DNA from: JANLYQ01 sp031365725
GTDB lineage: Bacteria; Actinomycetota; Actinomycetes; JACCUZ01
Direction of reading: 5' to 3'
Assembly (NCBI GenBank): GCA_031365725.1
Contig: JANLYQ010000124.1
Location: forward strand, 1-49,034
Length of the DNA stretch: 49,034 nt
Shown piece after piece: positions 16,359 through 24,720 of this stretch. The notes under the pieces were generated by a model. That model saw only the letters and a program-made list of their open reading frames with translations. It searched no databases and was not told the origin of the DNA. The position numbers and the translations under genes were made by a program. How positions within the stretch are numbered: position 1 is the stretch's first letter; each line of letters begins with the position of its first letter.

Positions 16359-16384
16359 TGCGCGAAACCCTTGCCGTTCGCGCA
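16359..16384. promoter_or_regulatory. Putative operator: inverted repeat in the divergent promoter region
   Basis: TGCGCGAA (16359-16366), ten-base spacer, TTCGCGCA (16377-16384): perfect 8-base arms one helical turn apart, the geometry expected for a dimeric repressor. It overlaps a weak -35-like TTGCCG (16371-16376) facing the SIS/ABC operon. The local DeoR-family regulator is the obvious candidate binder (inference). A half-site CGCGCA also occurs at 23308-23313, in front of the regulator gene. Confidence 0.45.
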
Positions 16385-16453
16385 CGTTCGAGCGTACTCA
16401 TGTGTCGCACACCCTCGTCCAGACCTGCGACGCACCGGAGGCGACCGCCGCGC

Positions 16454-17380
16454 ATGAGCAGCACCGAACGTGAGATCGCGAGCCAGCCCGAGGTGTGGGC
16501 GCAGGCGATCGCCACGGCGCCGACCCGTGGCGCGCCCCTCGCTGCCCCCGGCGAGCGGGTCCTCGTCCTGGGGTGCGGCACCTCCGCCTTCATCGCCGAC
16601 TCCTTCGCCCGGCTGCGCGAGGCGCACGGTCTGGGCGAGACCCACGCGGCGTACGCCTCGGAGCTGCCCCACGGCCGCACCTACGACCGCATCGTTGCGC
16701 TCACCCGCTCCGGCACCACCACGGAGGTTCTGGCGGCACTCGCTGACCTGCGGACGGCGGCGCCGGTGCAGGTGGCGGTCACCGCGGTGGCCGACAGCCC
16801 GGTCGCGGCGATGGCCGACCAGACGGTCGTGCTCGACTTCGCCGACGAGACCTCGGTGGTGCAGACCCGCTTTCCCACCGCCACCCTCGCGCTCAGCCTG
16901 GCGGCGTTCGGCGCGCCGGTCGAGGAGCTGCCCGCTGCCGCCCGGCTCGGCCTCGACCTCGACCTGCCGATGGACGCCGCAGCTGCCCGGCACGTGGTCT
17001 TCCTCGGCCACGACTGGACCCTCGGGCTCGCCCACGAGGCAGCGCTGAAGGTACGCGAGGCAGCGCAGGCCTGGTCGGAGTCCTACCCGATGCTGGACTA
17101 TCGCCACGGTCCCATCGCGGTCGCTGACGAACGCAGCCTCGTGTGGGTCTTCGGCCCGGCCCCGCAGGCCCTGCTGGATGACATCGCCGGCACCGGAGCC
17201 ACGGTGGTCGCAGACGACCTGCATCCGCTGGGCCAGCTGGTGCGCGCGCAGCGCTTCGCTGTCGCGATGGCTGCCGCCCGCGGCCTCGACCCGGACGAGC
17301 CGCGAAGACTCACCCGCTCCGTGATCCTCCCGCCCGCCTTCCAGCCTGCCGGCCCCACCGACCTGATCCGGAGCATCTGA
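16454..17380 (+). CDS. SIS-domain sugar isomerase/deaminase (AgaS/GlmS-like)
   Basis: 308 residues with two sugar-isomerase (SIS) folds. The first has VLGCGTSAFIADSFARL and LTRSGTTTEVL (the Ser/Thr loop that holds the sugar phosphate). The second has FLGHDWTLGLAHEAALKVREAAQAW and the family hallmark ESYPMLDYRHGPIA. This arrangement is that of GlmS C-terminal halves and AgaS-type galactosamine-6-phosphate deaminase/isomerases. Start ATG 16454 has GGAGG upstream (16438-16442). Its stop overlaps the binding-protein ATG (TGATG). With a class II aldolase and PfkB kinases nearby, production of tagatose-6-phosphate from an amino-sugar phosphate is the likeliest role (inference). Confidence 0.82.
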   Translation: MSSTEREIASQPEVWAQAIATAPTRGAPLAAPGERVLVLGCGTSAFIADSFARLREAHGLGETHAAYASELPHGRTYDRIVALTRSGTTTEVLAALADLRTAAPVQVAVTAVADSPVAAMADQTVVLDFADETSVVQTRFPTATLALSLAAFGAPVEELPAAARLGLDLDLPMDAAAARHVVFLGHDWTLGLAHEAALKVREAAQAWSESYPMLDYRHGPIAVADERSLVWVFGPAPQALLDDIAGTGATVVADDLHPLGQLVRAQRFAVAMAAARGLDPDEPRRLTRSVILPPAFQPAGPTDLIRSI

Positions 17381-18687
17381 TGAGCCTGCGTCGCATCGGC
17401 ACCACCGCACTCGCCGCAGCCATCGCCGTGACCCTGGCCGCGTGCGGTGGTGGGGGCAGCGGCAGCGGGTCGAAGACCCTCGACACCGCCGCCAAGGTCA
17501 AGCTGACCTGGTGGACCGGTCAGTCGTCGGACGCGCAGAAGATCCTCACCGGGCTGGCAGCCGACTTCCACAAGGTGCACCCCAACGTGACCATCGACAC
17601 CTCCTCCGGCGCCTCGACCACGGACGAGCTGCTGCAGAAGATGTCCGCGGGCTTCGCGAGCGGCCAGTACCCCGATGTGTCCTACTCCTTCGGCAGCTGG
17701 TCGAGCGAGCTCGCGGCCTCGGGTCGCACGCTCGACATCACCGAGAAGGTCAAGGACCCTGCGCTGAAGTGGGACGAGTTCGCCGAGGCGGGCCGCCTGA
17801 CCGCGACCCCGCAGGGCAAGACGATCGGCTTCCCGGCCATCGTGGACAACCTGGTCCTGCTCTACAACAAGACGGTCTTCGACAAGGCCGGCGTCGCTTA
17901 CCCGACCAACGACTGGACCTGGGACGACTACCGGGCCGCGGCAAAGAAGATGACGGACCCCGCCACCAACACCTTCGGTGGCGCCTACTCCGTCTCCGGC
18001 AGCGAAGACACCACCTGGCACCTGTGGCCACTGCTCTGGCAGAAGGGCGGCGACGTCCTGTCCGCGGACCAGAAGAAGGCAGCGTTCAACTCCGACGCCG
18101 GCGTCGCGGCGCTGACCTTCCTGCGCGACATGGCCGTCACCGACAAGTCGCTCTACCTCGACCAGACGGACGAGAAGTACGGCCCGCTCTTCGCGGCCAA
18201 CCGGATCGGCATGATCATCTCCGGGCCCTGGCAGCTCTACGACCTCAAGCAGGCCAAGACGCAGTACGGCGTCGCCTACCTGCCGGCCTTCGACGGCAAC
18301 CACGACACCGTGGCCGGCCCGGATCTCTGGGTGCTCTTCGACCACAAGGACGCCAACCGCGCGCACTGGGCCTACGAGTTCACCAAGTGGCTCACCTCCA
18401 ACGAGCAGGATGCCCGCTGGAACCTGGTCATCGGCGACCTGCCGCTGCGGTCGTCGGAGACCTCGACCCCGGCCTTCGCAGAGGTGCAGAAGACCTACCC
18501 GGGCATCGACATCATGACCGCCAACTCCGTCAACGCGAAGAAGCCGCGTCCGACCGTACCGGGCTATGTCGGCCTGTCGGAGGCCGTGGGCAAGGCGGTG
18601 TCGGAGGTCCTGCAAGGCGCCAAGGACCCGAAGGCTGCCCTCGACGAAGCCGCAGCCAAGGCCGACAAGGCTCTCGCGCAAGGGTGA
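17380..18687 (+). CDS. ABC sugar importer substrate-binding lipoprotein
   Basis: 435 residues. Lipoprotein signal with lipobox LAAC (Cys22) followed by a Gly/Ser linker; mature protein of the family 1 (MalE-like) solute-binding fold, starting VKLTWWTGQSSDAQKILTGLAADFHKVHPNV and with MSAGFASGQYPDVSYSF and RIGMIISGPWQL. It would capture the sugar outside the membrane and deliver it to the two permeases downstream. ATG overlaps the SIS gene stop by one base, so translation is coupled. Ligand not predictable from sequence. Confidence 0.92.
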   Translation: MSLRRIGTTALAAAIAVTLAACGGGGSGSGSKTLDTAAKVKLTWWTGQSSDAQKILTGLAADFHKVHPNVTIDTSSGASTTDELLQKMSAGFASGQYPDVSYSFGSWSSELAASGRTLDITEKVKDPALKWDEFAEAGRLTATPQGKTIGFPAIVDNLVLLYNKTVFDKAGVAYPTNDWTWDDYRAAAKKMTDPATNTFGGAYSVSGSEDTTWHLWPLLWQKGGDVLSADQKKAAFNSDAGVAALTFLRDMAVTDKSLYLDQTDEKYGPLFAANRIGMIISGPWQLYDLKQAKTQYGVAYLPAFDGNHDTVAGPDLWVLFDHKDANRAHWAYEFTKWLTSNEQDARWNLVIGDLPLRSSETSTPAFAEVQKTYPGIDIMTANSVNAKKPRPTVPGYVGLSEAVGKAVSEVLQGAKDPKAALDEAAAKADKALAQG

Positions 18688-18691
18688 GCGG

Positions 18692-19651
18692 GTGACCACC
18701 TTGACCAGCGTTCTGGCGGAGCCGTCGGTGCCGCCACCGGTGCCCGACCTGCCCCGTCGCCGACCCGGGCACGTACGCCGGCAGGTCTCAGCGGGGATCA
18801 CCGGCTGGGGGTTCGTCGGTCCGGCCACCGTCGTGGTGCTCGGGCTGTCGATCTTCCCTGCTGTCTGGGCCTTCTTCCTCTCCCGCGAGCACTGGAACGG
18901 TTTCAGCGACCCGGTCGCGGCCGGCTGGGACAACTACCGCTCGATGTCGAAGGACCCCGACCTCGCGGCGGCCGTGCAGCACACGATCCTGTTCACGGCG
19001 CTGTTCGTGCCGACCTCGATCATCCTGGGCATCCTGCTGGCGGTCGGGCTCAACCAACCGATCCGGTTCGTCGCGATCTACCGCACCGCTGTGTTCGTGC
19101 CGTTTGTCGCCTCTGCGGCGGCAACCGGCATCCTGTTCGGCTTCGTCTTCAACCCGCAGTTCGGTGCGGCCAACAACCTGCTCCGGGTCCTGCACATCCC
19201 GCAGCAGGGCTTCCTGGAGAGCCAGAGCCAGGCGATGGTCGTCATCGCGGTGATGTCGCTGTGGCAGCAGCTGGGCTTCACCGTCGTCGTCTATCTCGCC
19301 GCGTTGCAGGACATCCCCAAGGACCTGGTCGAGGCGGCCCGCACCGACGGCGCCAACAGCTGGCAGGTGTTCCGCCACATCACCCTGCCGCAGCTCGCAC
19401 CGGTCACGGTCTTCACCACGGTCTGGCAGACCATCACCGCCTTGCAGCTGTTCGACCTCGTCTTCACCACGACCCGCGGCGGTCCGCTCGGCTCCACCCA
19501 GACCGTCGTCTACTACCTGTGGGAGCAAGCCTTCCGCAAGCTCGACTTCGGCTACGGCTCGGCCGTCGCCTACGGCCTGTTCGCGGTGACGATCCTGCTC
19601 ACGCTGATCATGGTGGTCTATTCCAAGCGCACGAAGTTCGAGGCCTTCTGA
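18692..19651 (+). CDS. ABC sugar importer permease (MalF/UgpA type)
   Basis: 319-residue inner-membrane subunit with six predicted helices after a Pro/Arg-rich cytoplasmic N-terminus. The EAA loop EAARTDGANSWQVFRHITLPQLAP, which docks the ATPase, is near residue 215. Start GTG 18692 lies four bases after the binding-protein stop. No ATPase gene is present in this cluster, so a shared multi-sugar ATPase (MsiK type), common in actinobacteria, probably powers it (inference). Confidence 0.92.
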   Translation: MTTLTSVLAEPSVPPPVPDLPRRRPGHVRRQVSAGITGWGFVGPATVVVLGLSIFPAVWAFFLSREHWNGFSDPVAAGWDNYRSMSKDPDLAAAVQHTILFTALFVPTSIILGILLAVGLNQPIRFVAIYRTAVFVPFVASAAATGILFGFVFNPQFGAANNLLRVLHIPQQGFLESQSQAMVVIAVMSLWQQLGFTVVVYLAALQDIPKDLVEAARTDGANSWQVFRHITLPQLAPVTVFTTVWQTITALQLFDLVFTTTRGGPLGSTQTVVYYLWEQAFRKLDFGYGSAVAYGLFAVTILLTLIMVVYSKRTKFEAF

Positions 19652-20550
19652 TGGCGAGCCCGACAACGCCCGCATCGACCGACGCGACCGCAACGCCCGA
19701 CGCGACCGCCAGGCCTTCGACGACCCGGCGCCGTGGCCTGCTGCCGTTCAGCCCGTGGCACCTCATCCTGGCGCCCACCGCACTGATCTTCGCCCTGCCG
19801 CTGGTGCAGATGGTCATGACCTCGTTGATGTCGGACAAGGAGATCAACCGCTTCCCGCCACGCTTCCTGCCGACCCACCTCAGCGTCGGTGGCTACACCG
19901 GGCTGTTCACCGACTCGCCGGTGCTGCGCTGGACCCTCAACACGGTCCTGGTGTCCACCGTGGCGATCGCCTCGCATCTGGTGCTGTGCTCGCTGGCGGG
20001 ATACGGCTTCGCCCGGTTGAAGTTCCCCGGTCGCGCGTTCGGCTTCTTCGCCATCATCGCGACCATCATGATCCCGACGCAGCTGCTGATGATCCCGACG
20101 TACGTCATGTTCTCGCGCATCGGCATCATCAACACGCTGGCGGCAGCGATGGTGCCGTGGCTGGCGTCCGCGTTCGGCATCTTCCTCATGCGGCAGTTCT
20201 TCCTCTCTCTGCCCAGGGAGCTCGAGGAGGCGGCCCGTCTGGACGGCTGCTCGCCGCTGGGCACCCTGTGGCGGGTCGTGCTGCCGTTGGCCAAACCGGC
20301 TCTCGCGACGCTGGCGATCTTTACCCTGCTCGGTGCGTGGAACGACCTGATCTGGCCGCTCATCGCCATCAACGACGAGCACAGCTACACCCTGCAGCTG
20401 GGCCTCGCGAACTTCCAGGGCACCCGACGCACCCAGTGGTCGCTGCTGATGGCAGGCAACGTCATCGCCACCACGCCGCTGATCGTATTCTTCATGCTCG
20501 CGCAGAAGCACTTCGTCGCGACGATGACGTTCAGCGGCCTCAAGGGCTGA
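19651..20550 (+). CDS. ABC sugar importer permease (MalG/UgpE type)
   Basis: 299-residue second permease with six predicted helices and EAA loop EAARLDGCSPLGTLWRVVLPLAKPAL. ATG overlaps the stop of the first permease by one base (TGATG). A Thr/Ala/Pro-rich N-terminal tail (about 1-28) precedes the first helix. Its 3' end overlaps the end of the convergent kinase gene by 11 bases. Confidence 0.92.
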   Translation: MASPTTPASTDATATPDATARPSTTRRRGLLPFSPWHLILAPTALIFALPLVQMVMTSLMSDKEINRFPPRFLPTHLSVGGYTGLFTDSPVLRWTLNTVLVSTVAIASHLVLCSLAGYGFARLKFPGRAFGFFAIIATIMIPTQLLMIPTYVMFSRIGIINTLAAAMVPWLASAFGIFLMRQFFLSLPRELEEAARLDGCSPLGTLWRVVLPLAKPALATLAIFTLLGAWNDLIWPLIAINDEHSYTLQLGLANFQGTRRTQWSLLMAGNVIATTPLIVFFMLAQKHFVATMTFSGLKG

Positions 20551-21472
20551 GGTCGGCCAGCACTCTCTGGACGTCGGTGAGGCGGAAGTCGCCGGCACCC
20601 GGGCACAGCGCGTTCGCGGTTGCGGCGGCCGTCGCAAGACCCACCGCGTCGAGCAGGTCCTCGCCGCGGTCGAGGCCGACGACGAGTCCGCCCAGCAGGC
20701 AGTCGCCGCTGCCGACGGGGAACGGCCCGCGATGCGCGTTCTGGGTTGCGTGCAGCGATCGCCGTGCGCCGTCCTGCCGCACCGCCCAGACCCCCTCCAC
20801 GCCGGCAGTCACGACAGCCCCGACCGAGACCTGGCGCGCCAGAGCGGCCGCGAGGCTCTCGACCGAGGAGTCGGCGGCGGCCGCCCCCAGCACCGAGGCA
20901 GCCTCGTGCGCGTTGACCTTCACCACGTCGACGCCGATCGACAGGGCCTGGGCCAGCGACCCCGAGTGCACGTCGACCGCCACCCGCACACCTCGTGCCC
21001 GCGCAACCCGCACCAGGTCGCCGACCCGACCTGTCGAGGGCGGCGGCACCGACCCGGACACCGTCACCCAGCCGGGGGATCCGCACTGCGCCAGGCAGTC
21101 GTCAACGGCGCCGAGAAAGGCCTGCCACTCGTCCCCTGACAGCTCGCCGGCGCGTTCGTAGACCTCGGTCATCGTGTGGCTGCCGTCGTCGGCGATCGAG
21201 ACGCAGGTGCGGGTCTCGGCATCGGCCGGCGTCACGTGCACCGCGATGCCGAGGGCCACCAGTCGCGCCGCGACCCAGTCACCCGCACGACCACCGAGCG
21301 GGGCCACGGCGTGCACATCGGCACCGAGCCGATGCATCGCCCGAGCCGCGTTGAGACCCTTGCCGCCAGGCACCCGGACCGTCACGGTCGGCCGGTTGAT
21401 CTCACCCAGCCGCATCGCGTCGACCACGTAGGTGACATCGATGCTGGGCCCGGCCGCGACGGCGGTGATCAC
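20540..21472 (-). CDS. PfkB-family 1-phosphofructokinase/tagatose-6-phosphate kinase-like protein
   Basis: 310 residues of the FruK/LacC branch of the PfkB family: GGKGLNAARAMHRLG near the N-terminus (the motif of phosphosugar kinases), KVNAHEA, and the catalytic PVGSGDCLLGGLVVGL near residue 265, where the usual GAGD is GSGD. It would phosphorylate a ketohexose phosphate to the bisphosphate that the class II aldolase cleaves. GTG 21472 overlaps the stop of the upstream kinase as GTGA. Part of the deoR-kinase-kinase operon. Confidence 0.8.
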   Translation of the reverse strand: MITAVAAGPSIDVTYVVDAMRLGEINRPTVTVRVPGGKGLNAARAMHRLGADVHAVAPLGGRAGDWVAARLVALGIAVHVTPADAETRTCVSIADDGSHTMTEVYERAGELSGDEWQAFLGAVDDCLAQCGSPGWVTVSGSVPPPSTGRVGDLVRVARARGVRVAVDVHSGSLAQALSIGVDVVKVNAHEAASVLGAAAADSSVESLAAALARQVSVGAVVTAGVEGVWAVRQDGARRSLHATQNAHRGPFPVGSGDCLLGGLVVGLDRGEDLLDAVGLATAAATANALCPGAGDFRLTDVQRVLADLSP

Positions 21473-22455
21473 GTCGGTCCCGACCCTGCCGTCCCGGCGA
21501 CCAGTGCCGCGACCTCGCCGCGGGTGGCCTGGCCCGGTGTGCCGCCCAGAGCCCGGGTCGACAGCGACCCTGCCGCCACCGCCCACCGCAGACAGCTCTC
21601 CACCGGGTGACCGTCCGCCCAGGCAGCGAGAAAGCCGGCGTCGAAGCTGTCACCTGCGCCGGTGGTGTCGACGACGTCGGTGACCCCCGCGGGGGCGTGC
21701 AGCACGCCGTCGGCGGTGGCAGCGAGCCCACCGGCGGCACCGTCCTTGACCACGACCAGGGGCCCCAGGCGGGCCAGGGCGGTGGCACGAGCCGCCACGT
21801 CACCGGCGCCTGCGCCTGCGGGCAGCAGGTCGCTCACAGCGCGCAGCTCAGCAGTGTTGGGCAGCAGCACGTCGACCAGCGGCAGCACGTCGAGCACACC
21901 TGCCCACGCCTCCGCCGGGTCCCAGTTGGTGTCCAGGCTCGTCGTGCATCCAGCAGACCGGGCGCGGGCAAAGAGGTCGGGCAGACCGGCGGCGAGACCG
22001 GGCAACAGGAAGTACGACGCCACATGCACGTGCGCGCAGCGCGCCAGCATCTCGTCGGTCACGTCGTCCCCGCGCACCTGCGGGATCGCCCCGGGCAGGG
22101 TGAGGATCGCGCGGTCGCCCGGTGCGGACAGGATCACCGTGAGGGCACTGGGCAGCTCCGGGTCGGTGCCGATGCCGGCGACGTGGACACCACGACGCAC
22201 CAGGGCCTCGAGGGTGAGCCGGCCGAAGAGGTCGTCGCCGATGCGCGCGACCAGCGACACCTCGGTGCCGAGCGCTCCGAGACCGGCCGCCACGATCGAG
22301 GCGGATCCGCCGAGGGTCAGGTCGGCGGCGTCGAGCAGCTGCTCCACCTGACCGAACCTCGGCACGACATCGCCGGTGAGCACGAGGTCGAGGTTGGCGT
22401 CACCGACGACGAGCACCGGGCCTTGTCGGCGTACGGCGGGGGGTAGTGGGGCCAC
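21469..22455 (-). CDS. PfkB/ribokinase-family carbohydrate kinase
   Basis: 328 residues. The N-terminal VVGDANLDLVLTGDVVPRFGQVEQL is the ribokinase/adenosine-kinase start, followed by TLGGSASIVAAGLGALG. DTTGAGDSFDAGFLAAWADG is the anion hole plus catalytic Asp. Members phosphorylate free sugars, so it could be the first kinase acting on the imported sugar, with the FruK-like neighbour acting second (inference). GTG start 22455 is three bases after the regulator stop, so the genes are co-transcribed. Confidence 0.83.
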   Translation of the reverse strand: MAPLPPAVRRQGPVLVVGDANLDLVLTGDVVPRFGQVEQLLDAADLTLGGSASIVAAGLGALGTEVSLVARIGDDLFGRLTLEALVRRGVHVAGIGTDPELPSALTVILSAPGDRAILTLPGAIPQVRGDDVTDEMLARCAHVHVASYFLLPGLAAGLPDLFARARSAGCTTSLDTNWDPAEAWAGVLDVLPLVDVLLPNTAELRAVSDLLPAGAGAGDVAARATALARLGPLVVVKDGAAGGLAATADGVLHAPAGVTDVVDTTGAGDSFDAGFLAAWADGHPVESCLRWAVAAGSLSTRALGGTPGQATRGEVAALVAGTAGSGPT

Positions 22456-22458
22456 GCT

Positions 22459-23247
22459 CTAGTCCCCTCCGCCGACCACGTGCACCAGGACACCCTGCGC
22501 CCGCAACAGCTCCAGGGCCCGCGCGTCGGCGGAGGAGTCGGTGACCAGCTCGGTCACCTTGTCGATCGCGCAGATCCGCGCGAGCAGGACACGCCCGACC
22601 TTCGACCCGTCTGCGACGACGATGACCCTGGCCGCCCGGTCGACCATCGAGGCGTTGGTGTGAGCCTCGACCTCGTCGTGCGTGGTGAGCCCGGCGGCGG
22701 CATCGATGCCGTCAACGCCGACGACCGCGACCTCGAGGTGCAACCCCGACATGGTGCGATCGGCCAGCGGCCCGACCAGCTCGTAGGACTGGGGTCGGGT
22801 GACGCCGCCGGTCACGATCACCTTCACACGCGGTCGCACTGCCAGCTCGGTGGCGATGTTGAGGGCGTTGGTCACGACGGTCAGGTCCACCCGCCCGGCG
22901 ATCACCCGCGCCACCTCGCTGGTGGTCGTGCCACCGGTGAGACCGAGGGTGAGCCGGCCGCGCGGCAACAGGTCTGCGGCGTGCGCAGCGATGCGGACCT
23001 TGTCGTCGCGACGGCGACCGCTTCGATAGCGCACCGGCAGCTCGTAGGCGACGTCCTGGGCGCGGGCCCCGCCGTGGGTGCGGGACAACAGCTTCTGGTC
23101 CTCGAGCAGCTGCAGGTCGCGCCGCAGCGTGGCCGCCGACACCCCGAACTCCCGAGCCAGGTCGGTCGCCTTCAGACTCTGCTCAGCCGCGAGCCGCTCG
23201 AGGATCGCAGTGACCCGGTCGGCGCGACGCAGGGACGACGGCGGCAC
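22459..23247 (-). CDS. DeoR-family transcriptional regulator
   Basis: 262 residues. N-terminal DeoR helix-turn-helix (ADRVTAILERLAAEQSLKATDLAREFGVSAATLRRDLQLLE, residues about 8-50) and a C-terminal DeoR sugar-phosphate sensor (LTLGLTGGTTTSEVARVI, TGGVTRPQSYELVGPLA, VVGVDGIDAAAGLTTHD, VVADGSKVG). Start GTG 23247 has AGGAGG six bases upstream. It leads a minus-strand operon with two kinases and faces the GH4 gene across a 141-base gap. Likely a repressor of the island that responds to a pathway sugar phosphate (family knowledge). Confidence 0.92.
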   Translation of the reverse strand: MPPSSLRRADRVTAILERLAAEQSLKATDLAREFGVSAATLRRDLQLLEDQKLLSRTHGGARAQDVAYELPVRYRSGRRRDDKVRIAAHAADLLPRGRLTLGLTGGTTTSEVARVIAGRVDLTVVTNALNIATELAVRPRVKVIVTGGVTRPQSYELVGPLADRTMSGLHLEVAVVGVDGIDAAAGLTTHDEVEAHTNASMVDRAARVIVVADGSKVGRVLLARICAIDKVTELVTDSSADARALELLRAQGVLVHVVGGGD

Positions 23248-23388
23248 GGGACACCTCCTGGGTCGACAGCGGACGCAGCGTGGCAGCCTGTGGGCCTGTT
23301 GCACAAACGCGCAGGTGCAGACGTCCAGTTCTGCTCATATCGTGCTGCGTTCTTCCGCACTGCGCTAGTCGGGTGGGAAGATCAGTGA

Positions 23389-24705
23389 GTGACTCGACGT
23401 CCCAGCCTCACCTTCCTCGGCGCCGGCAGCGTGGTGTTCACCCGCGAGCTGCTCGGCGACATCCTGGGCTTCCCCGAGCTGGCCGACGTGCGGATCGTGC
23501 TGCACGACATCGACCCCGAGCGGCTCGCGACCGGCGAGGCCATCGCCCGCGCGACCGCTGCAGCCCTCGGTGTGCACCCCGAGATCGTCACCGACCTCGA
23601 CCGGCGGGCGGCCCTGCACGGTGCCGACTACGTCATCAACTCGATCCAGGTCGGCATGCACGCAGCCACCGTGCGCGACTTCGAGGTGCCGGCGTCCTTC
23701 GGGTTGCGGCAGACCATCGGCGACACCCTCGGTGTCGGCGGCATCTTCCGCGGCCTGCGCACCTTCCCGGTGCTCGACGGCATCGCCCGCGACATGACCG
23801 AGATCTGCCCCGACGCATGGCTGCTCAACTACACCAACCCGATGGCCATGAACGTGGCCTACCTCGCGGCCGTTGCGCCCCGGCTCAAGGTCCTCGGTCT
23901 GTGCCACTCGGTCTACTGGACCGTGCGCGGGCTGTGCGAGGTCATCGACGTCCCGCACGAGGAGGTGTCGACGTGGTCAGCCGGGCTCAACCACCAAGCG
24001 TGGCTGCTGCGCTGGGAACGCGACGGCGAGAGCCTCTACCCGTTGCTCGACGCCCGCATCGCGGCCGATCCCGAGCTGCGCCGCCGGGTGCGCGTAGACA
24101 TGTACCGCCGGCTCGGCTACTACCCCACCGAGACCAGCGAGCACTCCGCCGAGTACCTCCCCTGGTACCTCCGGCACGACGCCGAGGTCGAGCGGCTGCG
24201 CATCCCGGTCGGTGACTACGTGCGCATCAGCGAGGACAACCTCACGGAGTACGCCGAGGTGCGCGACTCCCTCGCCGCCGGTCAGCCGCTGGAGATCGAC
24301 AAGGACTCGACGGAGTATGCACCCCAGGTCATCCACTCGATGGAGACCGGCACACGGCGCACGATCTTCGCCAACGTGGCCAACCACGGCTACATCACCA
24401 ACCTGCCCACCGACTATGCCGTCGAGGTGCCGACCGCGATCGACGAGCTCGGCGCACACCCGATGCATGTGGGTGACCTGCCGCTGCAGTGCGCGGCGCT
24501 GAACCGGTCGTTCGCCTCGGTCGGTGAGCTCACGGTGCAGGCCGCCCTGTCCGGCGACCCACGACTGGTGCGCAACGCGGCGATGGTCGACCCCAACACG
24601 GCCGCGTCGCTGACGGTCGACGCTATCTGGGACCTATGCAACGCCCTCACCGCCGCCCATGGGGACCTGCTCCCCGAGGCGCTGCGCGCCCCGATCGCCC
24701 TCTGA
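23389..24705 (+). CDS. GH4 glycosidase (MelA/AglA-like, NAD- and Mn-dependent)
   Basis: 438-residue family 4 glycoside hydrolase, which cleaves glycosides by an NAD-dependent oxidation/elimination mechanism. The dinucleotide motif FLGAGSVVF is at 9-17, NYTNPMAMN at 147-155, metal Cys172 in LCHSVYWT and metal His202 in AGLNHQAWL. CHSV plus AGLNHQAW resembles the alpha-galactosidase/galacturonidase branch. It lacks a signal peptide, so it acts on imported glycosides. Start GTG 23389 follows GGGAAG. Divergent from the deoR operon and followed 15 bases later by the aldolase. Confidence 0.88.
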   Translation: MTRRPSLTFLGAGSVVFTRELLGDILGFPELADVRIVLHDIDPERLATGEAIARATAAALGVHPEIVTDLDRRAALHGADYVINSIQVGMHAATVRDFEVPASFGLRQTIGDTLGVGGIFRGLRTFPVLDGIARDMTEICPDAWLLNYTNPMAMNVAYLAAVAPRLKVLGLCHSVYWTVRGLCEVIDVPHEEVSTWSAGLNHQAWLLRWERDGESLYPLLDARIAADPELRRRVRVDMYRRLGYYPTETSEHSAEYLPWYLRHDAEVERLRIPVGDYVRISEDNLTEYAEVRDSLAAGQPLEIDKDSTEYAPQVIHSMETGTRRTIFANVANHGYITNLPTDYAVEVPTAIDELGAHPMHVGDLPLQCAALNRSFASVGELTVQAALSGDPRLVRNAAMVDPNTAASLTVDAIWDLCNALTAAHGDLLPEALRAPIAL

Positions 24706-24720
24706 CGGCCGGGGTCGTCG

